Below, piece after piece: positions 19,712-28,256 of a DNA stretch of 64,000 bases. The notes under the pieces were generated by a model that worked only from the letters and a program-made list of their open reading frames with translations, did not search any database and was not told the DNA's origin. Numbering within the stretch: position 1 is the first letter of the stretch; every line of letters begins with the position of its first letter. This stretch comes from Chloroflexota bacterium (GTDB lineage: Bacteria > Chloroflexota > Anaerolineae > Anaerolineales > Villigracilaceae): contig JAJYOU010000006.1 of the NCBI GenBank assembly GCA_021795965.1, positions 29,320 to 93,319 of the forward strand. The letters are read 5' to 3'. The translations under genes were made by a program, and so were the position numbers.

Positions 19712-20476
19712 CTAACCCATTTTGCCGGTAATGTAGGATTCGGTCAATTCCTGGCTGGGACGCGTGAAGATTTCCGTGGTTAGTGAAAATTCAACCAGTT
19801 TTCCCAACCAAAAGAGGCCGGTATAATCTGAAACACGGGCGGCTTGTTGCATGTTGTGCGTCACGATCACGATGGTATAGTCCTGTTTCAATTCCTGGAT
19901 AAGATCTTCAATCCGCAAAGTTGCGATCGGGTCCAACGCAGAAGTAGATTCATCCATCAAGATCACGCTCGGTTTTGTGGCGAGCACCCGTGCGATACAA
20001 AGGCGCTGTTGCTGACCCAGGGTAAGACTGAGTGCATCCTTGTGCAAATTAGAACTGACATCTTCCCATAACGCGGCGCGCTTCAGGCTGTTCTCGACCG
20101 TTTCTTCGAGTTCAGATTTATCCTTGACCATTCCGAGCACCCTCGGACCAAACGCGACATTATCAAAAATGGATTGAGGAAAAGGATTTGGTTTCTGGAA
20201 AACCATCCCCACCCGCTGACGCAAATCCACCACATCGACGGTATCTGAATAAATATCCACCCCGTTTAATAACACCTGGCCTTCCAAATGAGTGTTTTGG
20301 ATCGTATCGTTCATGCGATTCAGGCAGCGCAAAAAGGTGGACTTTCCACATCCAGAAGGACCTATCAGGGCGGTTACCTGGTTTTGTTGAACTTCCATGG
20401 AAATATCATCCAGCGCCTGGGAACGCCCATAATAAAAATTCAGATTGCGAACAGAGTAGGCTGGGGGTAGAGTCAT
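19712..20476 (-). CDS. pstB: Phosphate ABC transporter ATP-binding protein PstB with altered signature motif
   Basis: The 254-residue Pst ATPase matches PstB almost throughout: Walker A G-P-S-G-C-G-K-S (39-46), Q-loop [10 protein letters not shown] (Gln94) and H-loop V-T-H-N-M-Q-Q (His207). The ABC signature reads L-T-L-G-Q (151-155) instead of L-S-G-G-Q, and the Walker B ends D-E-S rather than D-E-P (Asp175, Glu176 kept). The gene is divergent from pstS-pstC-pstA-pstB' across a 55-base promoter region. The second PstB of that cluster has the complementary change (Q-loop). I infer that the two pair as a heterodimer. No Shine-Dalgarno is visible, and a -10 box ends seven bases before the ATG. 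Confidence 0.9.
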   Translation of the reverse strand: MTLPPAYSVRNLNFYYGRSQALDDISMEVQQNQVTALIGPSGCGKSTFLRCLNRMNDTIQNTHLEGQVLLNGVDIYSDTVDVVDLRQRVGMVFQKPNPFPQSIFDNVAFGPRVLGMVKDKSELEETVENSLKRAALWEDVSSNLHKDALSLTLGQQQRLCIARVLATKPSVILMDESTSALDPIATLRIEDLIQELKQDYTIVIVTHNMQQAARVSDYTGLFWLGKLVEFSLTTEIFTRPSQELTESYITGKMG

Positions 20477-20483
20477 ATTTTGA

Positions 20484-20512
20484 ATTTTACTTGATTATTA
20501 GCCCACTGTTAA
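20484..20512 (-). promoter_or_regulatory. Promoter of the minus-strand pstB
   Basis: Reading the minus strand, TTAACA (20512-20507) and TAAAAT (20489-20484) are 17 bases apart. The predicted start lies at or next to the ATG (20476), so the mRNA would be leaderless. It overlaps the divergent pstS promoter. Confidence 0.5.
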
Positions 20513-20521
20513 CGATATAAT
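20487..20521 (+). promoter_or_regulatory. Promoter and weak Pho-box-like repeats of pstS (cluster 1)
   Basis: TATAAT at 20516-20521 ends ten bases before the pstS ATG. Upstream, TTACTT, TTAGCC and TTAACG begin at 20487, 20498 and 20509, exactly 11 bases apart, as in PhoP-type boxes, though only TTA is constant. No good -35 is seen, which suits an activator-dependent promoter. Confidence 0.4.
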
Positions 20522-20531
20522 CGCCTCACGT

Positions 20532-21416
20532 ATGGATAGAAAAATATTCGTGTTTTTGCTCAGCATTTCCATCCTCTTGTCGGCTTGCAGTTCATCCTCA
20601 ACAAGCTCGGTTTCTGGTGGTTCAACCACAGCAGGGGCTTATATTGAAAATAAAGGTTCTGATACGATCGTGAACCTGGCACTGGCATGGGCTGAAAAAT
20701 ACCAGACCGAACATCCTGATATCCGGATTTCGGTCACCGGGGGCGGTTCCGGGACGGGAATTGCCGCCTTGATCAACGGGACCGTGGATATCGCGAATGC
20801 CTCACGTCAAATCAGTCCAGACGAAATATCACAGGCAGAAGCCAAGGGCATAAAACCGGTCGAACATGTCATCGCCAGGGATGCCATTGCGGTGATTGTC
20901 AATCCGGAGAACCCGGTCAACCAGCTGACTCTCCAACAGTTATCCGATATTTACAGTGGAAAGTATAAAAATTGGAAAGAGCTGGGTGGCGATGACCGTC
21001 CCATCGTGCGCCTTTCGCGTGAAACGAATTCAGGAACGCATGTCTATTTCCTCGAAACAGTCCTGAGACTTGGGAAAAAAAACAATAAAACTCTCTTTTC
21101 GATGGATACGCTGCTTTTACCTTCATCGGAAGGCATTATTAATGAACTGCGCTCGAATCCAAATGCCATTGGTTATGATGGTCTGGGCTATGTACCGAAA
21201 GATTTGAAAGTCATCGCGGTTTCCAAAGCGCTGGATAGTCCTTTTATCCTTCCCTCGATTAAAACCGTGAATGATAAGAGTTATGCCATTGCTCGAGACC
21301 TGTACATGTATACCGCGGGAGAAGTGACTGGTGCAAAAAAAGATTACCTCGACTGGATTTTATCCGCAGAAGGCCAACAAATTGTCGCAGATTTGGGTTT
21401 TGTACCGATAAAGTAA
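20532..21416 (+). CDS. pstS: Phosphate-binding lipoprotein PstS (cluster 1)
   Basis: The 294-residue protein has a lipoprotein signal peptide ending L-L-S-A-C (lipobox Cys ~19) and a Ser/Thr-rich linker. The PstS-type fold follows: G-S-D-T-I near residue 43, T-G-G-G-S-G-T-G at ~72, R-E-T-N-S-G-T-H at ~168. It would capture phosphate outside the membrane and deliver it to PstCA. It is about 90 residues shorter than the cluster 2 PstS and belongs to the short PstS type. A -10 box sits ten bases before the ATG with no clear ribosome-binding site. pstC follows after four bases. Confidence 0.9.
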   Translation: MDRKIFVFLLSISILLSACSSSSTSSVSGGSTTAGAYIENKGSDTIVNLALAWAEKYQTEHPDIRISVTGGGSGTGIAALINGTVDIANASRQISPDEISQAEAKGIKPVEHVIARDAIAVIVNPENPVNQLTLQQLSDIYSGKYKNWKELGGDDRPIVRLSRETNSGTHVYFLETVLRLGKKNNKTLFSMDTLLLPSSEGIINELRSNPNAIGYDGLGYVPKDLKVIAVSKALDSPFILPSIKTVNDKSYAIARDLYMYTAGEVTGAKKDYLDWILSAEGQQIVADLGFVPIK

Positions 21417-21420
21417 ATTT

Positions 21421-22317
21421 ATGGAATCCAACTTAAACTGGAAAGAATACGTAATTACACGTGCAATCCGCGCAGCAGGATACTCAACCATTTTGTTTGT
21501 GGTGCTGATTTTTTATTTCCTGCTGGTGGAAGGACTGCCCACACTGGCGGAAGTTCCCCTTTCGAACCTTTTTTCCATTCGCTGGTATCCCATTGAACAA
21601 TATTTTGGCATTCTTCCACTGATCAGCGGTTCCATCATCGTGACGTTGGGGTCTGCAATCGTTGCGGTTCCTCTGGGCATCGGCACAGCAGTTTTTATCT
21701 CAGAAATATCCCCGCGCTGGGCTCGCGAAATCTTAAAACCGCTCGTCGAACTTCTCGGCGGTTTGCCTTCAGTGGTTCTGGGTTTTCTGGGAATTCTGAT
21801 CCTTGCCCCCTACCTGAGGGTCTTGTTGAACCTGCCAACTGGGCTGACCGCCCTGACCGGTTCGCTTCTCCTGGGAGGGATCGCCCTGCCGACAGTTGTG
21901 ACTATTGCGGAAGATGCATTGGATGCCGTTCCCCGCGCCTACCGTGAAGGAGCCTGGGCCTTGGGTGCCACCCGCTGGCAGACCATCTGGCGGGTCACTC
22001 TCCCGGCAGCCCGTTCCGGTGTGCTGACAGCAGTCATGCTAGGAATAGGGCGCGCCATCGGCGAAACCATGACCGTCATGATGGTCACAGGAAATGCCCC
22101 AGTCATGGCGCTTTCACTCAGCGCAATCTTCTCGCCTGTACGCACCATGACCTCCACCATCGCCGCCGAAATGGGCGAGGTCTCGAATGGAAGTGTTCAC
22201 TACCACACCCTGTTTTTCATCGGCATGGTCCTTTTTATCATTTCCCTGATTGTAAACGTCACAGCTTCAGCAGTTGTATTTCGATCTCAAAAACGTGCCG
22301 AGAAAGTACTGTCCTAG
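21421..22317 (+). CDS. pstC: Phosphate ABC transporter permease PstC (cluster 1)
   Basis: The 298-residue membrane subunit has six hydrophobic segments. The BPD permease loop reads R-E-G-A-W-A-L-G-A-T-R-W-Q-T-I (~175-190), followed by G-I-G-R-A-I-G-E-T-M-T-V-M-M-V-T-G-N, the conserved PstC stretch. It forms the channel with PstA. The start lies four bases after the pstS stop, so translation is probably coupled. Confidence 0.92.
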   Translation: MESNLNWKEYVITRAIRAAGYSTILFVVLIFYFLLVEGLPTLAEVPLSNLFSIRWYPIEQYFGILPLISGSIIVTLGSAIVAVPLGIGTAVFISEISPRWAREILKPLVELLGGLPSVVLGFLGILILAPYLRVLLNLPTGLTALTGSLLLGGIALPTVVTIAEDALDAVPRAYREGAWALGATRWQTIWRVTLPAARSGVLTAVMLGIGRAIGETMTVMMVTGNAPVMALSLSAIFSPVRTMTSTIAAEMGEVSNGSVHYHTLFFIGMVLFIISLIVNVTASAVVFRSQKRAEKVLS

Positions 22318-22361
22318 CCTGATTCTTCAAGAACCGCTTCACATAATCCATTGAATAACGC

Positions 22362-23228
22362 ATGATGACGAAAAAACCACTCTTCAATCGCAACCTTACT
22401 CAAAAATTGGGTTTCTCGCTGCTTACCCTGATGGCTGCCATGACAGTCATCCCCATTATTGTGGTCGTGGTTTATATCATTTACGCAGGAGGCGGAGCAG
22501 TCAACTGGGAGTTTTTGTCCGGGCTGCCTCACGATGGGATGCGCCAGGGTGGCATTATGCCGGCGATTGTCGGAACGTTTTATCTTACCCTGGGTACGGC
22601 AGCGTTTTCAGTCCCGATTGGGATCGCCGCCGCAGTTTATCTATCTGAATACGCTCCAGATAACTGGTGGACTCGCCTGATCCGGATTGCGATTATCAAT
22701 CTTTCCGGAATTCCTTCGGTGGTCTATGGTTTGTTTGGACTGGGTTTATTCGTCCTTTTCCTTAAATTTGGCACCAGCATCCTCTCTGCCTCCCTGACTC
22801 TTTCGATCATGACTTTGCCTGTGATCATTTCCACTTCAGAGGAAGCCCTGCGTTCGGTCCCCCAATCCTTTAGAACCGTTTCCATCTCCCTCGGTGCAAC
22901 CCGCTGGCAGACGATCCGCAGAATCGTTTTACCTGAAGCCCTGCCTGGCATCATCACTGGAGTCATCCTGGGGCTGGAAAGAGCCGCAGGAGAAACAGCA
23001 CCCATCCTTTTCACCGGGGCAGCTTTTTTCCTCCCGCGCCTGCCGCACTCCATTTTTGATGCAACCATGGCTTTGCCCTATCACCTCTTTGTAATCTCAA
23101 CCCAGATCCCCGAGATGCCCTTTCAAATCCAGTACGGCACCGCCCTGGTTCTGATCATATTTGTACTGGGCATGAATATCTTCGCAACCATCATCCGCTC
23201 AAGAGCAAGAGCACGCAGACAGTGGTAA
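22362..23228 (+). CDS. pstA: Phosphate ABC transporter permease PstA (cluster 1)
   Basis: The 288-residue permease has six hydrophobic segments. It contains S-G-I-P-S-V-V-Y-G-L-F-G (~107-118), the EAA-type loop S-L-G-A-T-R-W-Q-T-I-R-R (~176-187), and E-R-A-A-G-E-T-A-P-I-L-F-T (~205-217), all typical of PstA. It follows pstC by 44 bases. ATGATG at 22362 offers two adjacent starts, and no strong Shine-Dalgarno is visible. Confidence 0.92.
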   Translation: MMTKKPLFNRNLTQKLGFSLLTLMAAMTVIPIIVVVVYIIYAGGGAVNWEFLSGLPHDGMRQGGIMPAIVGTFYLTLGTAAFSVPIGIAAAVYLSEYAPDNWWTRLIRIAIINLSGIPSVVYGLFGLGLFVLFLKFGTSILSASLTLSIMTLPVIISTSEEALRSVPQSFRTVSISLGATRWQTIRRIVLPEALPGIITGVILGLERAAGETAPILFTGAAFFLPRLPHSIFDATMALPYHLFVISTQIPEMPFQIQYGTALVLIIFVLGMNIFATIIRSRARARRQW

Positions 23229-23259
23229 GAATTACCAGCCTGCTCAATGGAAAATAATT

Positions 23260-24018
23260 GTGAACGAAAAAATTGTCATTGAAAATCTCAGCTTGCAATA
23301 CGATGATGGCACCGAATCGCTTCGTAATATAAGCCTTGGAATCCCAGAAAATGCCATCACGGTTTTATTTGGTCCGGCTGGTGGAGGTAAATCCAGCCTG
23401 CTGCGCTGCCTGAATCGCTTAAATGATCTCTCAGAAGTAAAAACCATGAGCGGGCGCATCTGGCTCGATGGTGAAAATATCCTTGACCCGAAAACCGATG
23501 TCATTCGCCTGCGCCGGAAGGTGGGGATGGTTTTTGCCCGGCCTGTAGTGCTCCCGATGTCCATACGCAGCAATATTACCTACGGTCTGGAAGTGATGGG
23601 AGAGAAACGCCGCTCCAGACTGGAAGAAGCGGTTGAACGTTCTCTGATACAAGCCGCACTTTGGGAAGAAGTCAAAGATCGCTTGAATGACCCAGCCATT
23701 GCCCTCTCCGGCGGTCAACAGCAGCGATTATGCGTGGCGCGCTCCCTGGCGCTTGAGCCGGAAGTCATCCTGTTGGATGAACCCACCTCCGGCTTGGATC
23801 CAATCTCCACCAGTAAAGTTGAAGCTTCCCTCCAGGAAATCAAAAAAAATTATTCCATCATCCTTGTCCCCCATTCCGTTCAGCAGGCAGCCCGAACAGC
23901 TGATTTTGCGGCATTCTTTTTACAGGGCGAGCTGGTGGAATACGCGCAAGGGAAAACCATTTTTACCGCTCCAACCGATAAACGCACTGAAGATTACGTC
24001 ACGGGTAGATTCGGATAA
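23260..24018 (+). CDS. PstB-like phosphate ABC ATPase with altered Q-loop (cluster 1, pstB')
   Basis: The 252-residue ATPase closely follows PstB, including the terminal [13 protein letters not shown] shared with the cluster 2 PstB. Walker A is G-P-A-G-G-G-K-S (38-45), the signature L-S-G-G-Q (149-153) is intact, Walker B is L-L-D-E-P (Asp173, Glu174), and the H-loop reads V-P-H-S-V-Q-Q (His205). The Q-loop is changed: M-V-F-A-R-P-V-V-L-P replaces [10 protein letters not shown], so the metal/water-coordinating Gln is Ala93 (codon GCC). The defect complements that of the minus-strand pstB. It starts with GTG, 31 bases after pstA, and is followed by phoU. Confidence 0.88.
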   Translation: MNEKIVIENLSLQYDDGTESLRNISLGIPENAITVLFGPAGGGKSSLLRCLNRLNDLSEVKTMSGRIWLDGENILDPKTDVIRLRRKVGMVFARPVVLPMSIRSNITYGLEVMGEKRRSRLEEAVERSLIQAALWEEVKDRLNDPAIALSGGQQQRLCVARSLALEPEVILLDEPTSGLDPISTSKVEASLQEIKKNYSIILVPHSVQQAARTADFAAFFLQGELVEYAQGKTIFTAPTDKRTEDYVTGRFG

Positions 24019-24051
24019 AACTATTCCTTTTTATCAAGAGCGAGGTCATTA

Positions 24052-24729
24052 ATGTTACGGAAAAATTTCGAATTTGAGATCCAGCATTTAAAAGATGAGA
24101 TCATCCTGCTCGGCAGCCTGGTTGAGAAAAATGTCATCGATGCTGTTGACGCTTTGAAAAAAAGAGATATGGCTGCTTCTGAACGAGTAATTGAGCTGGA
24201 TCAACAAATCAACAACAAGCGCTTTGAGCTTGAAAATCAAGTCATGATCGTGATTGCCACTCAACAACCCCTGGCCCATGATCTCCGTCTGCTCGCTTCC
24301 TATTTCGAGGTTATCAGCGAATTGGAACGCATGGGAGATTATGCCAAAGGGATTGGCGTCATCAACATTCGCATTGGCGAGCAGCCCTTGCTTAAACCGC
24401 TGGTGGATATTCCCCGCATGGCAGAAAAAGGTGCCAGCATGCTCCACCGGGCACTCCTGGCTTTTGTAAATGAAGATGCAAATACTGCCAGATCCATTCC
24501 CCAGGAAGATGACGATGTTGATAATCTTTACATCCAGGTATACCGAGAACTGATGACCTTCGTTATGGAGGACCCAAAAAATATTGAACGCGCCAACTGG
24601 CTGCTATGGGTAGCTCATAACCTGGAGCGCTTTTCTGATCGGGTTACCAATATCTGCGAACGAACAGTCTTTATTGTGACGGGTGAATTAACTGAGATTG
24701 ACAGCGATCCAGATCATAAAAATCACTAA
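24052..24729 (+). CDS. phoU: Phosphate signalling protein PhoU (cluster 1)
   Basis: The 225-residue, all-helical protein has two PhoU repeats. Motifs are L-G-S-L-V-E-K-N-V at ~22, the first metal-binding stretch E-L-E-R-M-G-D-Y-A-K-G at ~90, and N-L-E-R-F-S-D-R-V-T-N-I-C-E-R at ~190. PhoU restrains phosphate uptake and the Pho two-component signal when phosphate is plentiful. It is strongly similar to the second PhoU in this window (48284-48958), which indicates duplication. GAGG lies upstream of the ATG. It is the last gene of the cluster 1 operon. Confidence 0.95.
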   Translation: MLRKNFEFEIQHLKDEIILLGSLVEKNVIDAVDALKKRDMAASERVIELDQQINNKRFELENQVMIVIATQQPLAHDLRLLASYFEVISELERMGDYAKGIGVINIRIGEQPLLKPLVDIPRMAEKGASMLHRALLAFVNEDANTARSIPQEDDDVDNLYIQVYRELMTFVMEDPKNIERANWLLWVAHNLERFSDRVTNICERTVFIVTGELTEIDSDPDHKNH

Positions 24730-24849
24730 AGAGTTCCCCGCCTTGTAGAACCATTTCTTACCTTAAAAACCATCCCACTCTTCAGAATCGTCTTTTCCTC
24801 AAGTTGGACGGGTTCAAACAAGGATTTCCCCAATCCTTTAAATCAAATG

Positions 24850-24875
24850 CCCGGGTCAGGCTGACCCGGGTTTTT
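24850..24875 (+). terminator. Rho-independent terminator of Pst cluster 1
   Basis: CCCGGGTCA (24850-24858) pairs perfectly with TGACCCGGG (24862-24870) around a three-base loop, followed by TTTTT. Confidence 0.92.
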
Positions 24876-25065
24876 GTGGACAATTCCCTTGGATCCGGCT
24901 CCAACAGGTTACCATATTTAATTGGTTACCCAATCCTTCCGGAAGTATTTTCACTAAAAACAATCCTCGAATTGACCCGCTGTCAGCCAGCACAATGGCT
25001 CTCAGATCCTTATCGAAAATACGTAAAATTACACTCTTGCAAGCTTGCCTGTTGGATTGGTTGCA

Positions 25066-25094
25066 TTTACACATAAATGCCTTCCATGTATAAT
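25066..25094 (+). promoter_or_regulatory. Promoter of the DUF4388 signalling gene cluster
   Basis: TTTACA (25066-25071) and TATAAT (25089-25094) are spaced by 17 bases. Transcription would begin near 25101, which rules out an in-frame start at 25077 and supports ATG 25143. Confidence 0.65.
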
Positions 25095-25142
25095 CCTTTT
25101 CACAATTCCAACCAGTTCCAAATCCTGTTCTTCGAGGCGTAT

Positions 25143-25961
25143 ATGGCTCTCCGGGGCAACTTGCGTGATTTCACGGTTACACAATTGCTGAACCTGATCA
25201 ACCTAGCCCATAAAAGTGGAACACTGGTCATTGATGGCTCAAACGAAACCGCCCAGATAAGTTTTCGGGACGGGAAACTTGCCTATGCCCAAATAGGTCA
25301 GGAGGACAACCACCTTGCTGCGATCCTGCATCGATTCAAACGCTTATCTGCCGGTCAACTGCGAGCAATTCATCTTCGGGCAGATCATTTAAACGATAAA
25401 GAGTTAGGCCTGCTTCTGATTAACGCTGGTTACATTAGCCAGGAAGAAATTCTGAGTTTGCTGCAGAGCTACTTTATTGACGTGGTCAGACGTTTGTTCA
25501 AATGGGTCGATGGGGCTTTCCAGTTTGAATACAATTTGCATCCACCCGCAGACCGCATTCCAATTCGACTCGATCTGGAAAACTTGATAATCGAAGGCGC
25601 ACGCCAGCTGCGCGAATGGGAGCAGCTCCGCGAGGAAATACCTAGCTTAGAAATGGGACTGAAATTTCTTGACCGTCCTGAAACTTCCATCCAGAAGATG
25701 AACCTGAGTTTGGAAGAATGGCGAGTTGTTTCTTACATCAATCCCAAAAACACCATTAAACAAATCGCCTCAGTCACAAAATTGAATGACATGGAAATCC
25801 GGCGCATTATTTATGGATTGCTGCAAGCTGGTCTGGTAGAAGTAGTTCGCCAGGGAAGCACACCTCGAGTTGAAATCCTGCGATCACCTGTGACTCCGCT
25901 CTTCAAGGAAAAACAAATTTCCTTGGTCCAGCGGCTCATTACGAGAATTCGATCAATCTAA
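25143..25961 (+). CDS. DUF4388 (PATAN-like) domain protein
   Basis: The 272-residue protein begins M-A-L-R-G-N-L-R-D-F-T-V-T-Q-L-L-N-L-I, the characteristic opening of DUF4388/PATAN domains, followed by a strand pattern G-T-L-V-I-D-G and I-S-F-R-D-G-K-L-A-Y-A. The C-terminal ~80 residues contain a winged-helix-like stretch. In known cases PATAN proteins partner receiver domains or small GTPases, and both occur just downstream. I use ATG 25143 (GAGG upstream, after the promoter) rather than 25077. The cellular target is unknown. Confidence 0.75.
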   Translation: MALRGNLRDFTVTQLLNLINLAHKSGTLVIDGSNETAQISFRDGKLAYAQIGQEDNHLAAILHRFKRLSAGQLRAIHLRADHLNDKELGLLLINAGYISQEEILSLLQSYFIDVVRRLFKWVDGAFQFEYNLHPPADRIPIRLDLENLIIEGARQLREWEQLREEIPSLEMGLKFLDRPETSIQKMNLSLEEWRVVSYINPKNTIKQIASVTKLNDMEIRRIIYGLLQAGLVEVVRQGSTPRVEILRSPVTPLFKEKQISLVQRLITRIRSI

Positions 25962-25985
25962 AAACATGCCTGAGGCAGCCAAAAG

Positions 25986-26528
25986 ATGCAGACCGTAAAA
26001 ATGGTGGTGACAGGCCCTTTCAGCGCCGGGAAGACTCAGTTTATTCGCTCGGTAAGCGAGATTGATGTTGTCGCCACCGAGCGTAAAATCTCCACTCCTG
26101 ATGAACGTGCCATCAAACAAGCCACCACTGTGGCAATGGATTTTGGCCGCATCACCGTGGATAATGACCTGGTCTTATACCTCTTTGGAACCCCCGGACA
26201 AAAACGGTTTGATTTTATGTGGGAAATCCTGTCTGAAGGGATGTTGGGGTTTATTGTGATGATTGACAGCACCCGCCCGGAAACCTTCCGGGAGGGGCGA
26301 TCCATCCTCGAGACTTTTCGTGCCTACGCTCCCACCCCTTATGTTGTGGCAGCCAATAAACAGGATGAACCCGATGCCTGGGAGCTTGAAGACATGAGGA
26401 ATGCCCTGCGCCTCTCTCCAAATATTAAACTTTTACCTTGTGTTGCAACCCAAAAAGAAGCAGTCAAAAATGTGCTGCTTGAACTTCTTTACAGCATCCT
26501 GTTAGAGATGGATGGTTCTGAAAAATAA
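25986..26528 (+). CDS. Small Ras-like GTPase (COG2229/MglA-related)
   Basis: The 180-residue protein has the P-loop G-P-F-S-A-G-K-T (~8-15), a switch II F-G-T-P-G-Q-K-R-F (Gly in place of the usual Asp of D-x-P-G, as is common in this bacterial family), and N-K-Q-D (~119-122) for guanine recognition. These bacterial GTPases usually act as polarity or signalling switches with roadblock or DUF4388 partners; here the DUF4388 gene is 24 bases upstream. No separate GAP (roadblock) gene is seen nearby. Function beyond GTP binding is inference. Confidence 0.8.
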   Translation: MQTVKMVVTGPFSAGKTQFIRSVSEIDVVATERKISTPDERAIKQATTVAMDFGRITVDNDLVLYLFGTPGQKRFDFMWEILSEGMLGFIVMIDSTRPETFREGRSILETFRAYAPTPYVVAANKQDEPDAWELEDMRNALRLSPNIKLLPCVATQKEAVKNVLLELLYSILLEMDGSEK

Positions 26529-26546
26529 CCGACTGGGATAATCACT

Positions 26547-27344
26547 GTGTCTTCTATTACAACCGATCAAGGCATCATTCATTATGAAGTATTAGGGCAC
26601 GGTCGTCCGGTAATTTTGCTGCACGGCTGGCTCGGCTCCTGGGGCTTGTGGCAGGAGTCAATGGCGTACCTGAGTCAGTTTTATCGCACTTATGCACTGG
26701 ATTTTTGGGGATTCGGAGAATCGGGTAAAAAAAGGGATTCTTACGCGATCCAGGATTTTGTTTTACTTGTTGACCAGTTCATGGAAAGATTGGGGATCGA
26801 TCAGGCTCCGCTGGTCGGACACAGCATGGGGGGAACGGTTAGCCTATCGGTTGCAGCCCAATTTCCCCATCGAACTCCAAAAGTTGTCGTAATCAGTTCA
26901 CCCATCGTCGGATCCTCACTTTCTCTGCCTTTGAAGCTGGCGGGAAATCAGTTTGTATCGGCGCTGCTCTTCAAAATGATGTGGGCCTTCCGCGCAGGGC
27001 TCAAGATCGCCGCGCCTACCCTCTGTTCGGATCCGAATTTTCCAGAAATGATCAGTCGCGATCTGACTAGCACCACCGTGGATTCGTTTTCAAGAAGTAT
27101 TTCGTCATTGCGTCGCACCGATCTCCGCCCACTCCTGCCCAATCTAAAAATTCCGATCATGGGGATGTACGGCGATCGGGATAACCTCCTTGATCCCCGG
27201 CAGCGACAAATCCTGTTAAACGGAGTTCCTCACGCGAAAATTGTCCGCTGGCAAAATGCCCGGCATTTTGTAATGCTGGACGAACCAAAGGATTTCAAGG
27301 AAAAGTTAAAATCATTCCTGGATGAAGGAGTCCCATCCGTTTGA
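26547..27344 (+). CDS. Alpha/beta-fold hydrolase
   Basis: The 265-residue protein shows H-G-W-L-G-S (oxyanion region, ~25), the nucleophile elbow G-H-S-M-G-G (~91-96, Ser93), G-D-R-D-N at ~212 for the acid Asp, and a late R-H-F-V-M-L-D-E-P with the catalytic His. It resembles small esterases and C-C hydrolases, and no substrate can be named. It begins with GTG 18 bases after the GTPase gene, so it is probably in that operon. Confidence 0.82.
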   Translation: MSSITTDQGIIHYEVLGHGRPVILLHGWLGSWGLWQESMAYLSQFYRTYALDFWGFGESGKKRDSYAIQDFVLLVDQFMERLGIDQAPLVGHSMGGTVSLSVAAQFPHRTPKVVVISSPIVGSSLSLPLKLAGNQFVSALLFKMMWAFRAGLKIAAPTLCSDPNFPEMISRDLTSTTVDSFSRSISSLRRTDLRPLLPNLKIPIMGMYGDRDNLLDPRQRQILLNGVPHAKIVRWQNARHFVMLDEPKDFKEKLKSFLDEGVPSV

Positions 27345-27353
27345 TGGATCAAT

Positions 27354-28256
27354 ATGGCTAAACCGCGAATATTAATTACCGAAGATGATGTGGAAATCTC
27401 AGATATGCTGAAATTCTATTTCAGTGAAATCGGCTTTGAGGTTGAAATTGCCCTGCGCGGGTCGGAAGTGCTTGAAAAAACCCGGCACTCGCTGCCCCAA
27501 TTGATCATCCTCGACATCATCCTGCCAGATTTTGATGGCTTTGAGGTCTGCCGCAGGTTGCGCAAGAATACGCGCACGAGCCATATACCGGTCATTTTTT
27601 TAACACAAAAGGATGAACGCTCCGATCGTTTAAAGGGATTGGAGCTGGGCGCCGACGACTACATCACGAAGCCTTTTGATATTGAAGAGCTCAAGCTGCG
27701 GGTTCTGGGTGCCATTCGACGTGCTGAACGGGAAAGCTTAACCGATCCGCGTTCTGGACTGCCCGCAGGGAGATTGATCGAGGAACACCTCAGACGAATA
27801 ATCCGGGCTCAAGGCTGGGCATTGCTTGATATTCGACTGAATAATTTTGACTCCTTCTCAGATGTTTACGGTTTTGTTGCCGGAGATGAGGTATTGCGTT
27901 TTTCGGGGAAATTAATTGGCGAAGTCCTGGATGAACTGGGAACCCCTGACGATTTTATCGGGCATGCCGGAGGCGACAACTTCATCATCATCACTTCGGA
28001 AAATGCCGCTGAACCAATTCGTCAAGAGCTGAAAGATCGTTTCCCCGCAGAAATAAAAACTCATTACAATTTTATCGATCGATCCCAGAATTACCTGGTT
28101 GTGCCCGTCAAGGATGGAAAAACAGAACAGAGACCCTTGATTTCCATCTCGGTTGGTGTGATCTATTCGTCGCAGCATTCTTTTTCAGATATACGGGAAA
28201 TTACAGAAATGGGCGCAGAAGCTCGTCGCCAGGATAACCCTGAATCGCAATCCTGA
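27354..28256 (+). CDS. Response regulator with degenerate GGDEF output domain
   Basis: The 300-residue protein has an N-terminal receiver with the acid pocket E10-D11-D12, phospho-acceptor Asp54 (I-I-L-D-I-I-L-P-D), and the conserved Y-I-T-K-P-F. The C-terminal domain follows the GGDEF fold (T-D-P-R-S-G-L-P-A-G near 126, G-H-A-G-G-D-N-F-I-I-I near 204). Its active-site motif is G-G-D-N-F, lacking the Glu needed for metal binding and cyclic-di-GMP synthesis, so it is probably a sensor or protein-binding module. It lies nine bases after the hydrolase gene. Confidence 0.82.
   Translation: MAKPRILITEDDVEISDMLKFYFSEIGFEVEIALRGSEVLEKTRHSLPQLIILDIILPDFDGFEVCRRLRKNTRTSHIPVIFLTQKDERSDRLKGLELGADDYITKPFDIEELKLRVLGAIRRAERESLTDPRSGLPAGRLIEEHLRRIIRAQGWALLDIRLNNFDSFSDVYGFVAGDEVLRFSGKLIGEVLDELGTPDDFIGHAGGDNFIIITSENAAEPIRQELKDRFPAEIKTHYNFIDRSQNYLVVPVKDGKTEQRPLISISVGVIYSSQHSFSDIREITEMGAEARRQDNPESQS

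Larger units (their letters stand above)
24730..25142 (+). other. Intergenic region between phoU and the DUF4388 gene
   Basis: This 413-base spacer contains the phoU terminator and, at its right end, a good promoter for the next gene. I see no credible gene: an open frame through 24804-25076 lacks family resemblance and crosses the terminator. Confidence 0.7.

Noticed and set aside
24804..25076. Open frame of 90 codons downstream of phoU
   Set aside because: It spans a clear rho-independent terminator, has no family resemblance, and lies before a strong promoter for the next gene.
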